NCBI GenBank assembly: GCA_025463135.1
Contig: JAOAPY010000015.1
Coordinates: 248,001 to 312,000, forward strand
DNA length: 64,000 bases
Source of the DNA: Acidobacteriota bacterium
GTDB taxonomy: Bacteria > Acidobacteriota > Blastocatellia > Pyrinomonadales > Pyrinomonadaceae
Reading direction: 5' to 3'
Both the position numbers and the translations under genes were made by a program. Shown here piece after piece: positions 25,297 to 33,181 of this stretch (positions are counted from its first letter, which is position 1; each line of letters starts with the position of its first letter). The notes under the pieces were generated by a model. The model saw only the letters and a list, made by a program, of their open reading frames with translations, searched no databases and was not told where the DNA came from.

Positions 25297-27276
25297 TTAC
25301 TCGGCGAGACTCGGCGTTCCGTAATCCCACTTGGAACGGTCCCGCTCAATGTAGACATATTTCCAGGGAAACAGCGATGAAGCATTGGGATACATGCCTT
25401 TCACATAAGGCTTCTTGGTCCAGTTAACGGTCCCCGTTTCGATCGGAATGATTGGCTGAGCATCAACCATGATCTGTTCAGCCTGGGCCAACATCGCATA
25501 GCGCTTCTGCTTGTCAGTGATGCGATTCGCCTCGTCGAGTAAGTTGACGTATCGCTGGTCCCACCACCCCGTATTGTTGTCGTTCTCAGGCGTATAGAAG
25601 ATGCTCAGAAAGGTAAACGGATCCATGTAGTCGCCAACCCAGCCGCCGAAGGCAAATCCCTTGTACTCGAGTTTTGATCGGAAATCGGCGAAGGTCCTGA
25701 ATTCCATGCTTCTTAATGGCACCGTAATACCAAGGTTCTGTTTCCATTGCGCCTGCCAGAATTCCGCCGTGATTTTGTTTGAGGATGCAGAGGGGAACAA
25801 ATATTCGACCTGGTCCACCGGGAATTTAGGACAAGAATAGCTGCCGTTGCTGTTTTGAATCACCGGAAAACCAGCGTCGGCCAACAACTGTCTCGCTTTG
25901 ACCGGATCAAACGAATTAGACTTTGGTTCCGGATAGTCCGGAAAAATTCCATAGGGCGTCACACCCTTCAGCGGCTTAACAATCTTGCGCCACTTTAGCG
26001 CGGTCTCTTTATCGATAGCCATATCAAACGCCTTACGAACTCGCAGATCATTCATGGGCGGTTTCGTAACATTCATGACTATGTAAATCACCGCCGCCTC
26101 AGGTGCAGCCATATAGTCTTTCTTGAAGCGCACCGAATCTACCCAGGCGCTGATGATCGAATGGTTGGCTACAGCGTCGACTTCCCCGACCCTATAGAGG
26201 TTCATCATCGTAGGTTGATCGGCGAGAGGGAAAAAGCGAATACCGTCGAGGTGTACATTTGCCGCGTCCCAGTACATCGGATCCCGCACCAGAGCCAACT
26301 CGTTGTATGGCCGCCACGATTTCATTTTAAAGGGGCCGCAAGTGACGATGTGTGCCGGGTTGGTCCAATCCTTTTTGTATTGCTCGACTGCCTTTTGCGG
26401 AACCAGCCGAAAGAATTGATTCGCAAGCAGACCCGAAAAGAATGGTGTCGACTGGGTCAGCGAAAGGCGCAATGTGTAATCGTCGATAGCTTCGACGCCG
26501 ATGTCCTCTCCCTTTACTTTAACGAATTCCCTGCCGGCCACCGCCGTTTGTAATTTGGGGTTCTTCGCTAAAAACGCCGCGCGCGCCTGTTCATTGCCGG
26601 GCAAAGTCAGTCGCGTGGGCGAGTGCATAAGCTGGTGAAAAGGCGTGTCTCTGTCAGGTGTTGGCTCTTCCGCGGTGGGTTTGTATTCCACCACGTTAGC
26701 GGTGAGTGGCGTCTGGCTCAAAGGGATAATGGTGTTGCTTGCGGTCGTGAAATCCTTTTCCAGAAGAAACTGTTGTGTCTGGGGATCCCTGACAAATACC
26801 GCCCCCTGGTTATAACTCTCAGCATAGCGAATATAGTAAGCGAGACTGGCGCTGCGAGAAGTCAATTCCGGAGAAATGCCGCGACGGAAACTATAAACAA
26901 AGTCTCGCGCGGTAATTGGATCACCATTGGACCAGCGAGCAGTCTTACGCAAGTGGAAAACGAATTCGGACGAGTCCGCATTCTCGTCCCAGCGTTCTGC
27001 TATCGCCGGAACGGGATCAAGCGTTTTCTTGTCGTACTCGACCAATCCCTCATACAACGCAAGAAAGATGCGCGCATCAGGTTGGGTGCTGCTCAACTGT
27101 GGATCGAGTGATTCCGGTTCGTCACCGCTAATGTACCTGAGAACATTATCCGCAGGTGGTTCAGTGCGACCAAAGAACTCTTCATTGCTGGCCGAAGCCG
27201 CACAGGAGATCGTCCCGAGGACCAGGGTTCCCAGAAACAGGACCGCACTCAATTGCTTAATTGTAAGACCAAACAT
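25297..27276 (-). CDS. oppA: Peptide-binding lipoprotein, OppA-like (SBP family 5)
   Basis: Solute-binding protein that presents peptides to OppBC. It has 659 residues, longer than the usual 540. The lipoprotein signal ends at LGTISC with Cys25. The SBP_bac_5 domain begins GDEPESLDPQLSSTQPDARI, with YEGLVEYDKKTLDPVPAIAERW, TARDFVYSFRRGI and the C-terminal INWTKK-like region (TGTVNWTKKPYVKGMYPN). The extra length is an insert at about 160-250 between YYIRYAESYN and GVEAIDDYTLRLSL. First gene of the operon, so it probably has its own promoter in the 27277-27455 gap. Confidence 0.94.
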   Translation of the reverse strand: MFGLTIKQLSAVLFLGTLVLGTISCAASASNEEFFGRTEPPADNVLRYISGDEPESLDPQLSSTQPDARIFLALYEGLVEYDKKTLDPVPAIAERWDENADSSEFVFHLRKTARWSNGDPITARDFVYSFRRGISPELTSRSASLAYYIRYAESYNQGAVFVRDPQTQQFLLEKDFTTASNTIIPLSQTPLTANVVEYKPTAEEPTPDRDTPFHQLMHSPTRLTLPGNEQARAAFLAKNPKLQTAVAGREFVKVKGEDIGVEAIDDYTLRLSLTQSTPFFSGLLANQFFRLVPQKAVEQYKKDWTNPAHIVTCGPFKMKSWRPYNELALVRDPMYWDAANVHLDGIRFFPLADQPTMMNLYRVGEVDAVANHSIISAWVDSVRFKKDYMAAPEAAVIYIVMNVTKPPMNDLRVRKAFDMAIDKETALKWRKIVKPLKGVTPYGIFPDYPEPKSNSFDPVKARQLLADAGFPVIQNSNGSYSCPKFPVDQVEYLFPSASSNKITAEFWQAQWKQNLGITVPLRSMEFRTFADFRSKLEYKGFAFGGWVGDYMDPFTFLSIFYTPENDNNTGWWDQRYVNLLDEANRITDKQKRYAMLAQAEQIMVDAQPIIPIETGTVNWTKKPYVKGMYPNASSLFPWKYVYIERDRSKWDYGTPSLAE

Positions 27277-27465
27277 TACGACTTCCTTTGCCGCTACCGA
27301 GCGCTCGCAGGAATGAGAGCTGTCTGCTTCGTAAAGACGTCACCTGATTCAGGACTTGGAATCGGACGGCCCAGGGGGTTATGCAATCATGGAGGCCGCA
27401 CAATAACTCAGGCGGGCTCAACTTATCACGCGCCCGATCTTTGAGCAAGAATATACTTTTTTAGG

Positions 27466-27562
27466 AAGTGGTGCAGTTTCGCGGCAAATGTCCGACAAAC
27501 TTTAGTTTGTCGCGGCGTTACGACAATCTAAAACTTATCGGACATCAAACTGACCCACTACC
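27466..27562. mobile_element. Miniature inverted-repeat element, long form of repeat B (copy 1)
   Basis: A 97-base element. Its left end reads AAGTGGTGCAGTTTCGCGGC. Its right end, read inwards on the other strand, is GGTAGTGGGTCAGTTTGATG. Inside is the family B hairpin (CGACAAACTTTAGTTTGTCG type). It is flanked by the direct repeat CTTTTTTAGG at 27456-27465 and 27563-27572. A 147-base relative lies inverted at 56655 with a different flanking repeat. No protein is encoded, so it would depend on a transposase elsewhere. Confidence 0.8.
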
Positions 27563-27586
27563 CTTTTTTAGGCGGTTCCCTATGTC

Positions 27587-27689
27587 GTAAGGCAAACTGT
27601 TAGTTTCCGCGTTGAATGGCATTCAAACCTTCGCAAACCCGGATCCCTGGCAGGCAGCAGCGTTGGGGTGGCCTTAAAGTTTGCATTAC
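27587..27689. repeat. Palindromic repeat, family D, copy 1
   Basis: The left arm is GTAAGGCAAACTGTTAGTTT and the right arm is AAGTTTGCATTAC. The interior GCGTTGAATGGCATTC is close to the interior of the copy at 48333. It lies just beyond the miniature element, in the spacer before the lipoprotein gene. The rest of the 529-base spacer (27277-27805) holds nothing else I can name. Confidence 0.75.
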
Positions 27690-27805
27690 AACTTAGGGCA
27701 CCACCTTTTTTCAGCGGTTCCGCTGCGGAATAAGGTAAGGTAAGCTCGAGTAGCGATTCCGTTTGAGCCTCCTGCAAACATGGTCGGAAAGGATCGGTAG
27801 TTCGA

Positions 27806-28339
27806 ATGCTTCCAAACTCGCGACTGTTCTTATTTCTCCTGCTCGCGGCTGGGTGTGCTTTGCTCGCAGCCTGCCAACGAAATGCGAGCAGCTCAGGCGT
27901 TCAAGGCTCAAACACTTCGGCAGCGATACCTACGAATTTCTCCGCCACCGACCTGGCGAAGCTTCGCTGGATCGAGGGAACCTGGCGCGGCACAGGGGAT
28001 GTAGAAAATCCGTTCTACGAGCGTTATCGCTTTGAGAGTGATTCAACTCTGGTTGTCGAGACGTTCGACAACGATAAAGTCGACAAGGTAACCGACGCCA
28101 CGCGATTTGAACTTAAGGATGGTCAGTTTGGAAATGGCGGCAGCGACTCTCGTTGGTCGGCAACCGCAATTGACGGCGACTCCGTGACTTTTGCGCCCGT
28201 TGCCAAAACACGCAACTCTTTTCGCTGGAAACGAGTGTCAAAGGACCTCTGGCAAGCAATCCTGACTTGGCCGGCAGTTGATACTAAGCCCGCTCGTCAA
28301 CGTATCTATAAAATGGAAAGGTGGCCCCCGCCAAAGTAG
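27806..28339 (+). CDS. Hypothetical lipoprotein, DUF6265-like
   Basis: A 177-residue secreted lipoprotein. The signal peptide ends in LLAAC, with the lipidated Cys at 23. After a Ser/Asn-rich spacer comes a single beta-rich domain starting LRWIEGTWRGTGDVENPFYE and including WSATAIDGDSVTFAP and SFRWKRVSKDLWQAI. The opening WIEGTWRG pattern resembles the DUF6265/DUF1579-like lipocalin-type small proteins, whose function is not known. It runs in the same direction as the methyltransferase 22 bases downstream and may share its transcript. Confidence 0.7.
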   Translation: MLPNSRLFLFLLLAAGCALLAACQRNASSSGVQGSNTSAAIPTNFSATDLAKLRWIEGTWRGTGDVENPFYERYRFESDSTLVVETFDNDKVDKVTDATRFELKDGQFGNGGSDSRWSATAIDGDSVTFAPVAKTRNSFRWKRVSKDLWQAILTWPAVDTKPARQRIYKMERWPPPK

Positions 28340-28361
28340 CTTAGTCAAAAGTAGCTTGAGT

Positions 28362-29021
28362 ATGGAGCAACTGACCACACAGAACGGCTATTGGGATCGC
28401 GTCGCGGGAGAGAAGCGGTTCTCGCATCCTCTTCAACTTAACTGGTTAACGCGTCACTTGGCTTCCAGGCGAGAAGAGTCAAGGATTCTCGATTATGGGT
28501 GCGGCTACGGACGCATGCTGGCAGAGTTGAAACTTGTCGGTTATCAGAAAATTGTCGGCATCGATTTTTCCGCGGGGATGTTGGCCCGTTGCCGCCTGCA
28601 GCTGCCGGGCTCGCTGCTCGCTCGCAATGACGGCCGAACAATCCCGCTTTCCAATGAGTCTGTCGATGCTGTGCTCCTGTTTGCTGTACTGACCTGCATC
28701 CCGGACAGTAACGAGCAACACAGTCAGATGGCGGAAGTTTACAGAATTCTTCGGCCCGGTGGCCTGCTTTACATCAGTGATCTCTTGATTAGTGACGATC
28801 TGCGTAATCGTGAGCGATATGAGAGCTTTGCCGACATCTATGATTGTTATGGCGTATTTGAGCTACCGGAAGGGGTCGTGGTGCGACATCATCGCCGGGA
28901 ATGGATAGATGAATTAACCAGGTCGTTTGTGCAACTGGAATTTGAAACTTTTCCGGTTACGACAATGAATGGAAATGTATCGTCAGGCTTCCAATATCTC
29001 GGTCGCAAAATTCAGCAATAG
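28362..29021 (+). CDS. SAM-dependent class I methyltransferase
   Basis: A Rossmann-fold methyltransferase of 219 residues; substrate unknown. Motif I is ILDYGCGYGRML (near 43-54), with the acidic motif II at VGIDFSAGM, then RNDGRTIPLSNESVDAVLLF and the post-motif region YRILRPGGLLYISDLL. These fit the Methyltransf_11 group, which contains many small-molecule and quinone methylases. I chose ATG at 28362. The frame opens earlier at 28278, but that part overlaps the lipoprotein gene. Confidence 0.85.
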   Translation: MEQLTTQNGYWDRVAGEKRFSHPLQLNWLTRHLASRREESRILDYGCGYGRMLAELKLVGYQKIVGIDFSAGMLARCRLQLPGSLLARNDGRTIPLSNESVDAVLLFAVLTCIPDSNEQHSQMAEVYRILRPGGLLYISDLLISDDLRNRERYESFADIYDCYGVFELPEGVVVRHHRREWIDELTRSFVQLEFETFPVTTMNGNVSSGFQYLGRKIQQ

Positions 29022-29037
29022 CCGCGAGCGCTTTCTT

Positions 29038-29117
29038 GTACTGCAGGCTGCCGGCCTGCGGCTTCTCGAATTAATAACTGTCCGTTGGAGCACCAACAGG
29101 CTGGCAGCCTCTTGTAC
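29038..29117. repeat. Palindromic repeat, family E
   Basis: The left arm is GTACTGCAGGCTGCCGGCCT and the right arm is AGGCTGGCAGCCTCTTGTAC. A compact 22-base relative (GTACGCTGGCAGCCTGCGGT plus AC) lies at 56815. It sits just ahead of the small secreted protein gene. Confidence 0.7.
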
Positions 29118-29123
29118 GTTACT

Positions 29124-29330
29124 ATGAAACTCCTATCATCGCGCCACGCACTCCTGACTTTGCTGCTGTTGTGCTTCGTGCCCTTAACAACAACAGCGCA
29201 GGATACTACACGAAAGTACCTCGGCAAGTCGGTAACGACCGTGGATTTTCAAAAGGAGATGGAACGGGCCGGTGGGAATAGCTTAGCGCCGTTCTTTGAT
29301 AAGTGGGTGTACCTGAAGAAAACCGATTAG
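29124..29330 (+). CDS. Small secreted protein, possible M1-peptidase tail remnant
   Basis: A 68-residue product. The first 25 residues are a clear signal peptide (LLSSRHALLTLLLLCFVPL, cleavage after TTAQ). The rest, GKSVTTVDFQKEMERAGGNS then LAPFFDKWVY, resembles the extreme C-terminus of M1 aminopeptidases, where a helix of this kind ends with a Phe-Phe-Asp-x-Trp stretch. The zinc site and the rest of the peptidase are absent. The simplest reading is an internal deletion that joined the signal peptide to the tail. Whether it is still made is unknown. Confidence 0.5.
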   Translation: MKLLSSRHALLTLLLLCFVPLTTTAQDTTRKYLGKSVTTVDFQKEMERAGGNSLAPFFDKWVYLKKTD

Positions 29331-29350
29331 GGTCTTTGGCCGGGTGACTA

Positions 29351-31132
29351 TTATCGGCCCGGAAAAACGCTCGCGGTCTTTGGCTCCTGCCAGGTCGTAT
29401 CAATCCTGACGCTCTTAAGAGATGGAGCGTCAAGCATGTTACTTTCAAACCCCGCAACGTAAGGTTTGACCAGCGCATACGACGAGGCGAAATAGATCGG
29501 GATCGCGGTCACCTGCCGCAGCGCCTCAGCCTCCGTTTCGATCGGGATCGGCGATGACTTCTCACTTGTCTGCGCGTTTCCCTTTATAGCCGGGTCCGAA
29601 GGCCCAACTGGATTTCCAGCTTGAGACTCCGCGTTGATCGTTCTTTCTTCTGACGCGAACAGCATGCGAATGTTGCTGGTTTCATCCGCACTCTGCATCA
29701 CCGCACCGCGTCGCACCAAGTCATAGTCTCCAGCGCGAATTGCCGTTTCATACTCATCCCAGTTTTTGGTCTCTATCTCAGTCTCGATTTTCAAAACGTT
29801 GCGCCACATGGCCGCCACCGCCAGGGCCACCTGGCGTTGTTGTTCGTTGCGATTGATTAGCAGTCGAATAACTGGAAAGTTTTTTCCCTCGGGAAAGCCG
29901 GCTTCGGTGAGCAGCTGCCGCGCCCGCTCGTGATCCTTATTCAGCGTCGCGGATTTTGCCACCACCGCTTCGTTTACAGTCGCGGTTTTGATAACCGGCA
30001 GAAACGTTGTGGCCGGTTCCGTTGCTCCACCCATCTGTTCTTCGCTGATCCGCTCACGATCTATGGCAATGGCGAGTGCTTCCCGAACCCGAACGTCATT
30101 AAACGGTGCGCGCGAGATATTAAAACTGTAATAGGTCAGGGCGGCAAAGGTGTTACGCCGATAATCCGCGTATGGCGAGAGGAGTTTTAGTGCCAATGGT
30201 TCGAAAGGCGCGTTTGTCACTGCATCAATTTCACCGGCCCGATATGCATCGAGAGCAGTTTCCGCATCGCTCGTTTTGACGAACTCAACGCGCTCCAGAT
30301 TCACCTCGGCCTTGTCCCAGTAATTCTCGGCGCGCCGCAAGGACACCCGATCGCTGCCGCTCGTCGATAAGCGAAATGCGCCGTTTGAAACCAGCTGCGC
30401 GGCATTCATTTTCCGGCCTTCATCCTGCTCTTTGAGTTTCACCGGTCGAAAGACCGGATGAGCAACCAAAGCCGGGAAGTTCATGTTCGACCGATGCAAA
30501 TGCACACGTAGAATACGAGCACTGATCTCCTGGGCGCCGAACGCTCGCTCCGCGCTCCTATGCGTTGCGTCATCTTTATTGGTTTCGCTGCCGCGCTGTG
30601 AGGCCGCTGGGGCGACAGGCGGCTGCCCGCCAACTCGAACTGCGCCGACGTAAGGCCTGGCCCCCACAATGTTGCTGAGCAATTCAGTGTGCGGCGCCAA
30701 GTCTCCCAGGCGCAGGATGCGTTCCCATGAACGCACAAAGTCTCCTGCTGTTACCGACTCACCCGTGGACCAGCGCGCATCGTTCCGTAAATAGAAAGTC
30801 CATACGCGGCCCTCATCCGATGATTCCCATCGCTCAGCGACCCCGGGGGTGGGTTGCAGCGTACGCGGATCATAATCCGTGAGTCCTTCAAAGAGCGCGC
30901 GCACCACATCAGTGTCTGGCGGAGCCGCGGCAAAGGCCGGGTCAAAAACCTGAGGCAGGCCGCCATCGCTCCACCTGAATTCCTGTTGGTGCGGTCGTTT
31001 GACACGGCCGTAATATGAACCCGCCTCATCGCCGGAAAAGCATGCGGGAAGAGCAAGCGTGAGACAAAGGAGCAGCAAGGCGGCGACGTACACGCGCCAT
31101 CGATAATGTCCTCTGGTTCCGACTCTTGTCAT
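29351..31132 (-). CDS. Second peptide-binding lipoprotein (SBP family 5)
   Basis: A 593-residue OppA-type solute-binding protein. The lipoprotein signal ends in LALPAC with Cys31. The domain opens VFDPAFAAAPPDTDVVRALF, with EGLTDYDPRTLQPTPGVAERW and TAGDFVRSWERIL, as in OppA at 25297, and a low-complexity insert (residues 165-200, with AASQRGSETNKDDATHRSAE). No permease or ATPase lies beside it. It follows coaE by 7 bases in a folD-coaE operon, so it may feed the Opp system or act on its own. Confidence 0.88.
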   Translation of the reverse strand: MTRVGTRGHYRWRVYVAALLLLCLTLALPACFSGDEAGSYYGRVKRPHQQEFRWSDGGLPQVFDPAFAAAPPDTDVVRALFEGLTDYDPRTLQPTPGVAERWESSDEGRVWTFYLRNDARWSTGESVTAGDFVRSWERILRLGDLAPHTELLSNIVGARPYVGAVRVGGQPPVAPAASQRGSETNKDDATHRSAERAFGAQEISARILRVHLHRSNMNFPALVAHPVFRPVKLKEQDEGRKMNAAQLVSNGAFRLSTSGSDRVSLRRAENYWDKAEVNLERVEFVKTSDAETALDAYRAGEIDAVTNAPFEPLALKLLSPYADYRRNTFAALTYYSFNISRAPFNDVRVREALAIAIDRERISEEQMGGATEPATTFLPVIKTATVNEAVVAKSATLNKDHERARQLLTEAGFPEGKNFPVIRLLINRNEQQRQVALAVAAMWRNVLKIETEIETKNWDEYETAIRAGDYDLVRRGAVMQSADETSNIRMLFASEERTINAESQAGNPVGPSDPAIKGNAQTSEKSSPIPIETEAEALRQVTAIPIYFASSYALVKPYVAGFESNMLDAPSLKSVRIDTTWQEPKTASVFPGR

Positions 31133-31139
31133 CAGATCG

Positions 31140-31754
31140 TCAGCGCTCAGGGCTCTGTAGTTTCACCAGCTCTTCGTATACTTCTTTGGTCTGCTCACGC
31201 GTGGTCTCGAACCCTTCAGACGTATCGATCAGATAATCAGCGAAGGCCTTCTTTTCTTGCTGCGACATCTGCGCGTGAATCCTCTGCTCGGCTGCAACCT
31301 GAGACAGATTGCTACGCGTCATGACGCGGTCCAACTGCTTTTCGGCTTGGCAGTGGACCACAATCAGTTTATCGAAACGCTTGTAACCTCCTGATTCGAT
31401 CATCAGAGCGGCATCGACAACACCAATCCCGTGCGGGTCCTCTTTTTCCCAGGCCCGCAGGAATCCGTCCTGCCGGGTAATGATGTAAGGATGCAGAATC
31501 GAATTCAACAGTGCCCTCTTTTCGGCGTCGGCAAAGATGATCGAGCCCAGTCGCTCGCGATCCAGCGTGCCGTCTTGCCGCACAACCCCGCCACCGAAGG
31601 CGCCGGCGACCGCAAGCAGGCCGGGTGATCCTGGTTCGACAACTTCACGTGCGGTCCGGTCCGCATCCAGCACGTGACAACCAAGTTCAGAGAGCACACC
31701 GGCCACAAAGGACTTACCTACTCCGATCGATCCAGTCAAGCCTACTCGCAACAT
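31140..31754 (-). CDS. coaE: Dephospho-CoA kinase
   Basis: Catalyses the last step of coenzyme A biosynthesis, ATP-dependent phosphorylation of dephospho-CoA. It has 204 residues, the usual length. The P-loop is GLTGSIGVGKSFVAGVL at residues 5-21. Other family segments are LDADRTAREVVEPGSPGLLA, the DRERLGSIIFAD region, HPYI, and VVDAALMIESGGYKRFDKLIVVHC. The start overlaps the folD stop by one base (TAATG), which implies translational coupling. Confidence 0.95.
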   Translation of the reverse strand: MLRVGLTGSIGVGKSFVAGVLSELGCHVLDADRTAREVVEPGSPGLLAVAGAFGGGVVRQDGTLDRERLGSIIFADAEKRALLNSILHPYIITRQDGFLRAWEKEDPHGIGVVDAALMIESGGYKRFDKLIVVHCQAEKQLDRVMTRSNLSQVAAEQRIHAQMSQQEKKAFADYLIDTSEGFETTREQTKEVYEELVKLQSPER

Positions 31755-32707
31755 TATTGATCCAGCGCTCGCCGCAACTGAGCAGCCTTTAAGGTGTTTC
31801 GCATTAACATGGCAACGGTCAGCAATCCGACGCCGCCGGGCACGGGCGAGAAGCGACCGGCAACCTCTATCGCCTCAGCCGGATTCACGTCACCGATCAG
31901 AGTGTAGCCGCGCTTTTCCAGGACCTGAAGACGACGTTCGGCTTCGCTGCCAAAGAATCGTCGCACATCATCCTCTGCCGAGAGCCTATTCATACCAACA
32001 TCGATTAGGGTTGCGCCCGGCTTGATGTGTTCACGTCCAACAAAGCCCGCGCGCCCGATCGCCACTATCAGAATGTCCGCTTGCCGAGTCACACCCGGCA
32101 GGTCGCGTGTCTTTGAATGACAGATCGTCACGGTGGCATCTCGCTGCAAAAGAAGCTGGGCCACGGGCCGGCCAACGATCTGACTGCGACCAACGACGCA
32201 CGCGTTGGCGCCACTAATCTGAACCTGGTATCGATCCAGCAGCTCAATAATTCCTGCAGGGGTGCACGGCACAAGTCCAGGATGGCCCATTGCCAGTCGG
32301 CCGACGTTGATCGGATGAAAGCCATCGACATCTTTAGCCGGATCGACGGCCTCAATTACCGCGGACTCGTCAATTTGTGAAGGCAACGGTAGTTGGACCA
32401 GGATGCCATCTATCTCCTCGCGTGTATTCAAAGATTGTACGAGCGCGAGGAGTTCACTGGTTGAAGTGACAGCCGCAAGCGCGTGATGCTCAGATCGAAT
32501 GCCCACCGCTTCGCAGGCGCGGATTTTGTTGCGCACGTAAACCTCGGAGGCGGGATCATCGCCAACCTGGACTGCCGCCAAAGTGGGTACCGTGCCGTAC
32601 CTTTGACGCATTTCGGCAATTTGACCAGAGACCTCGAGCTTGATCTCATCCGCGAGTAAGGCGCCGTCGAGTAACTCGGCTTTGTGCTTTCCCTGTTCCG
32701 TGCTCAT
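31754..32707 (-). CDS. folD: Methylenetetrahydrofolate dehydrogenase/cyclohydrolase
   Basis: A bifunctional enzyme that interconverts 5,10-methylene-, methenyl- and 10-formyl-tetrahydrofolate. Family signatures are VGDDPASEVYVRNKIRACEA, with the catalytic Lys after the YVRNK Tyr, the PLPSQIDE segment, DVDGFHPINVGRL, the NADP site VVGRSQIVGRPVAQLLL and PVPGGVGLLTVAML. It is somewhat long at 317 residues. The preferred ATG is at 32707; the preceding TTG at 32710 is an alternative. First gene of folD-coaE-SBP. It supplies the methylene-THF used by the MTHFR fusion at 57.2 kb. Confidence 0.95.
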   Translation of the reverse strand: MSTEQGKHKAELLDGALLADEIKLEVSGQIAEMRQRYGTVPTLAAVQVGDDPASEVYVRNKIRACEAVGIRSEHHALAAVTSTSELLALVQSLNTREEIDGILVQLPLPSQIDESAVIEAVDPAKDVDGFHPINVGRLAMGHPGLVPCTPAGIIELLDRYQVQISGANACVVGRSQIVGRPVAQLLLQRDATVTICHSKTRDLPGVTRQADILIVAIGRAGFVGREHIKPGATLIDVGMNRLSAEDDVRRFFGSEAERRLQVLEKRGYTLIGDVNPAEAIEVAGRFSPVPGGVGLLTVAMLMRNTLKAAQLRRALDQ

Positions 32708-32809
32708 CAAACCTCAGACCAAAAAATATTGACGAACTGCTAGAGTACACTGAGTACGTTTCAAGTTGTAAGCGAGAAGAGTCCGTTAAGGAATTGGTTC
32801 CATCTCATT

Positions 32810-33160
32810 CACACCCGGTTTCAACGGCAACAACATACATGACGCATCAAGTGTTCGTTTGCCGCAGTGCCGGTTGAGATTGAGTGGAAAGCGATCTGAC
32901 GCCGAAGGCGTCAAACAATCGACTCACCTGACTTAGTTCCTGGCACATTCAGTGGCCTTACAAAATCGCTCAACCACAGTTCGCTTTGATGTTCCAAGTA
33001 TATTGATGCCGTTTCAACCGGGTGCTGTGGGACCGTGCTGATTTTCTATAACCGTTTCAACGGTTTACTTTCCGGACGGAAATCAAGAAACCGTTGAAAC
33101 GGTTCAAAGATCCAAAATAGCCACCATATCACCCGGTTGAAACCGGGTGAGAATGACATC
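32810..33160. repeat. Cluster of CCGTTTCAACGG-type palindromes
   Basis: This spacer holds several palindromes on one theme. They are CACCCGGTTTCAACGGCAAC at 32815, GCCGTTTCAACCGGGTG at 33008, AACCGTTTCAACGGTT at 33050, AACCGTTGAAACGGTT at 33089 and CACCCGGTTGAAACCGGGTG at 33130. The first and the last are inverted with respect to one another. The 32838-33000 stretch between holds nothing I can name. Confidence 0.75.
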
Positions 33161-33181
33161 AATCCACGTCCTGAATCTGTC

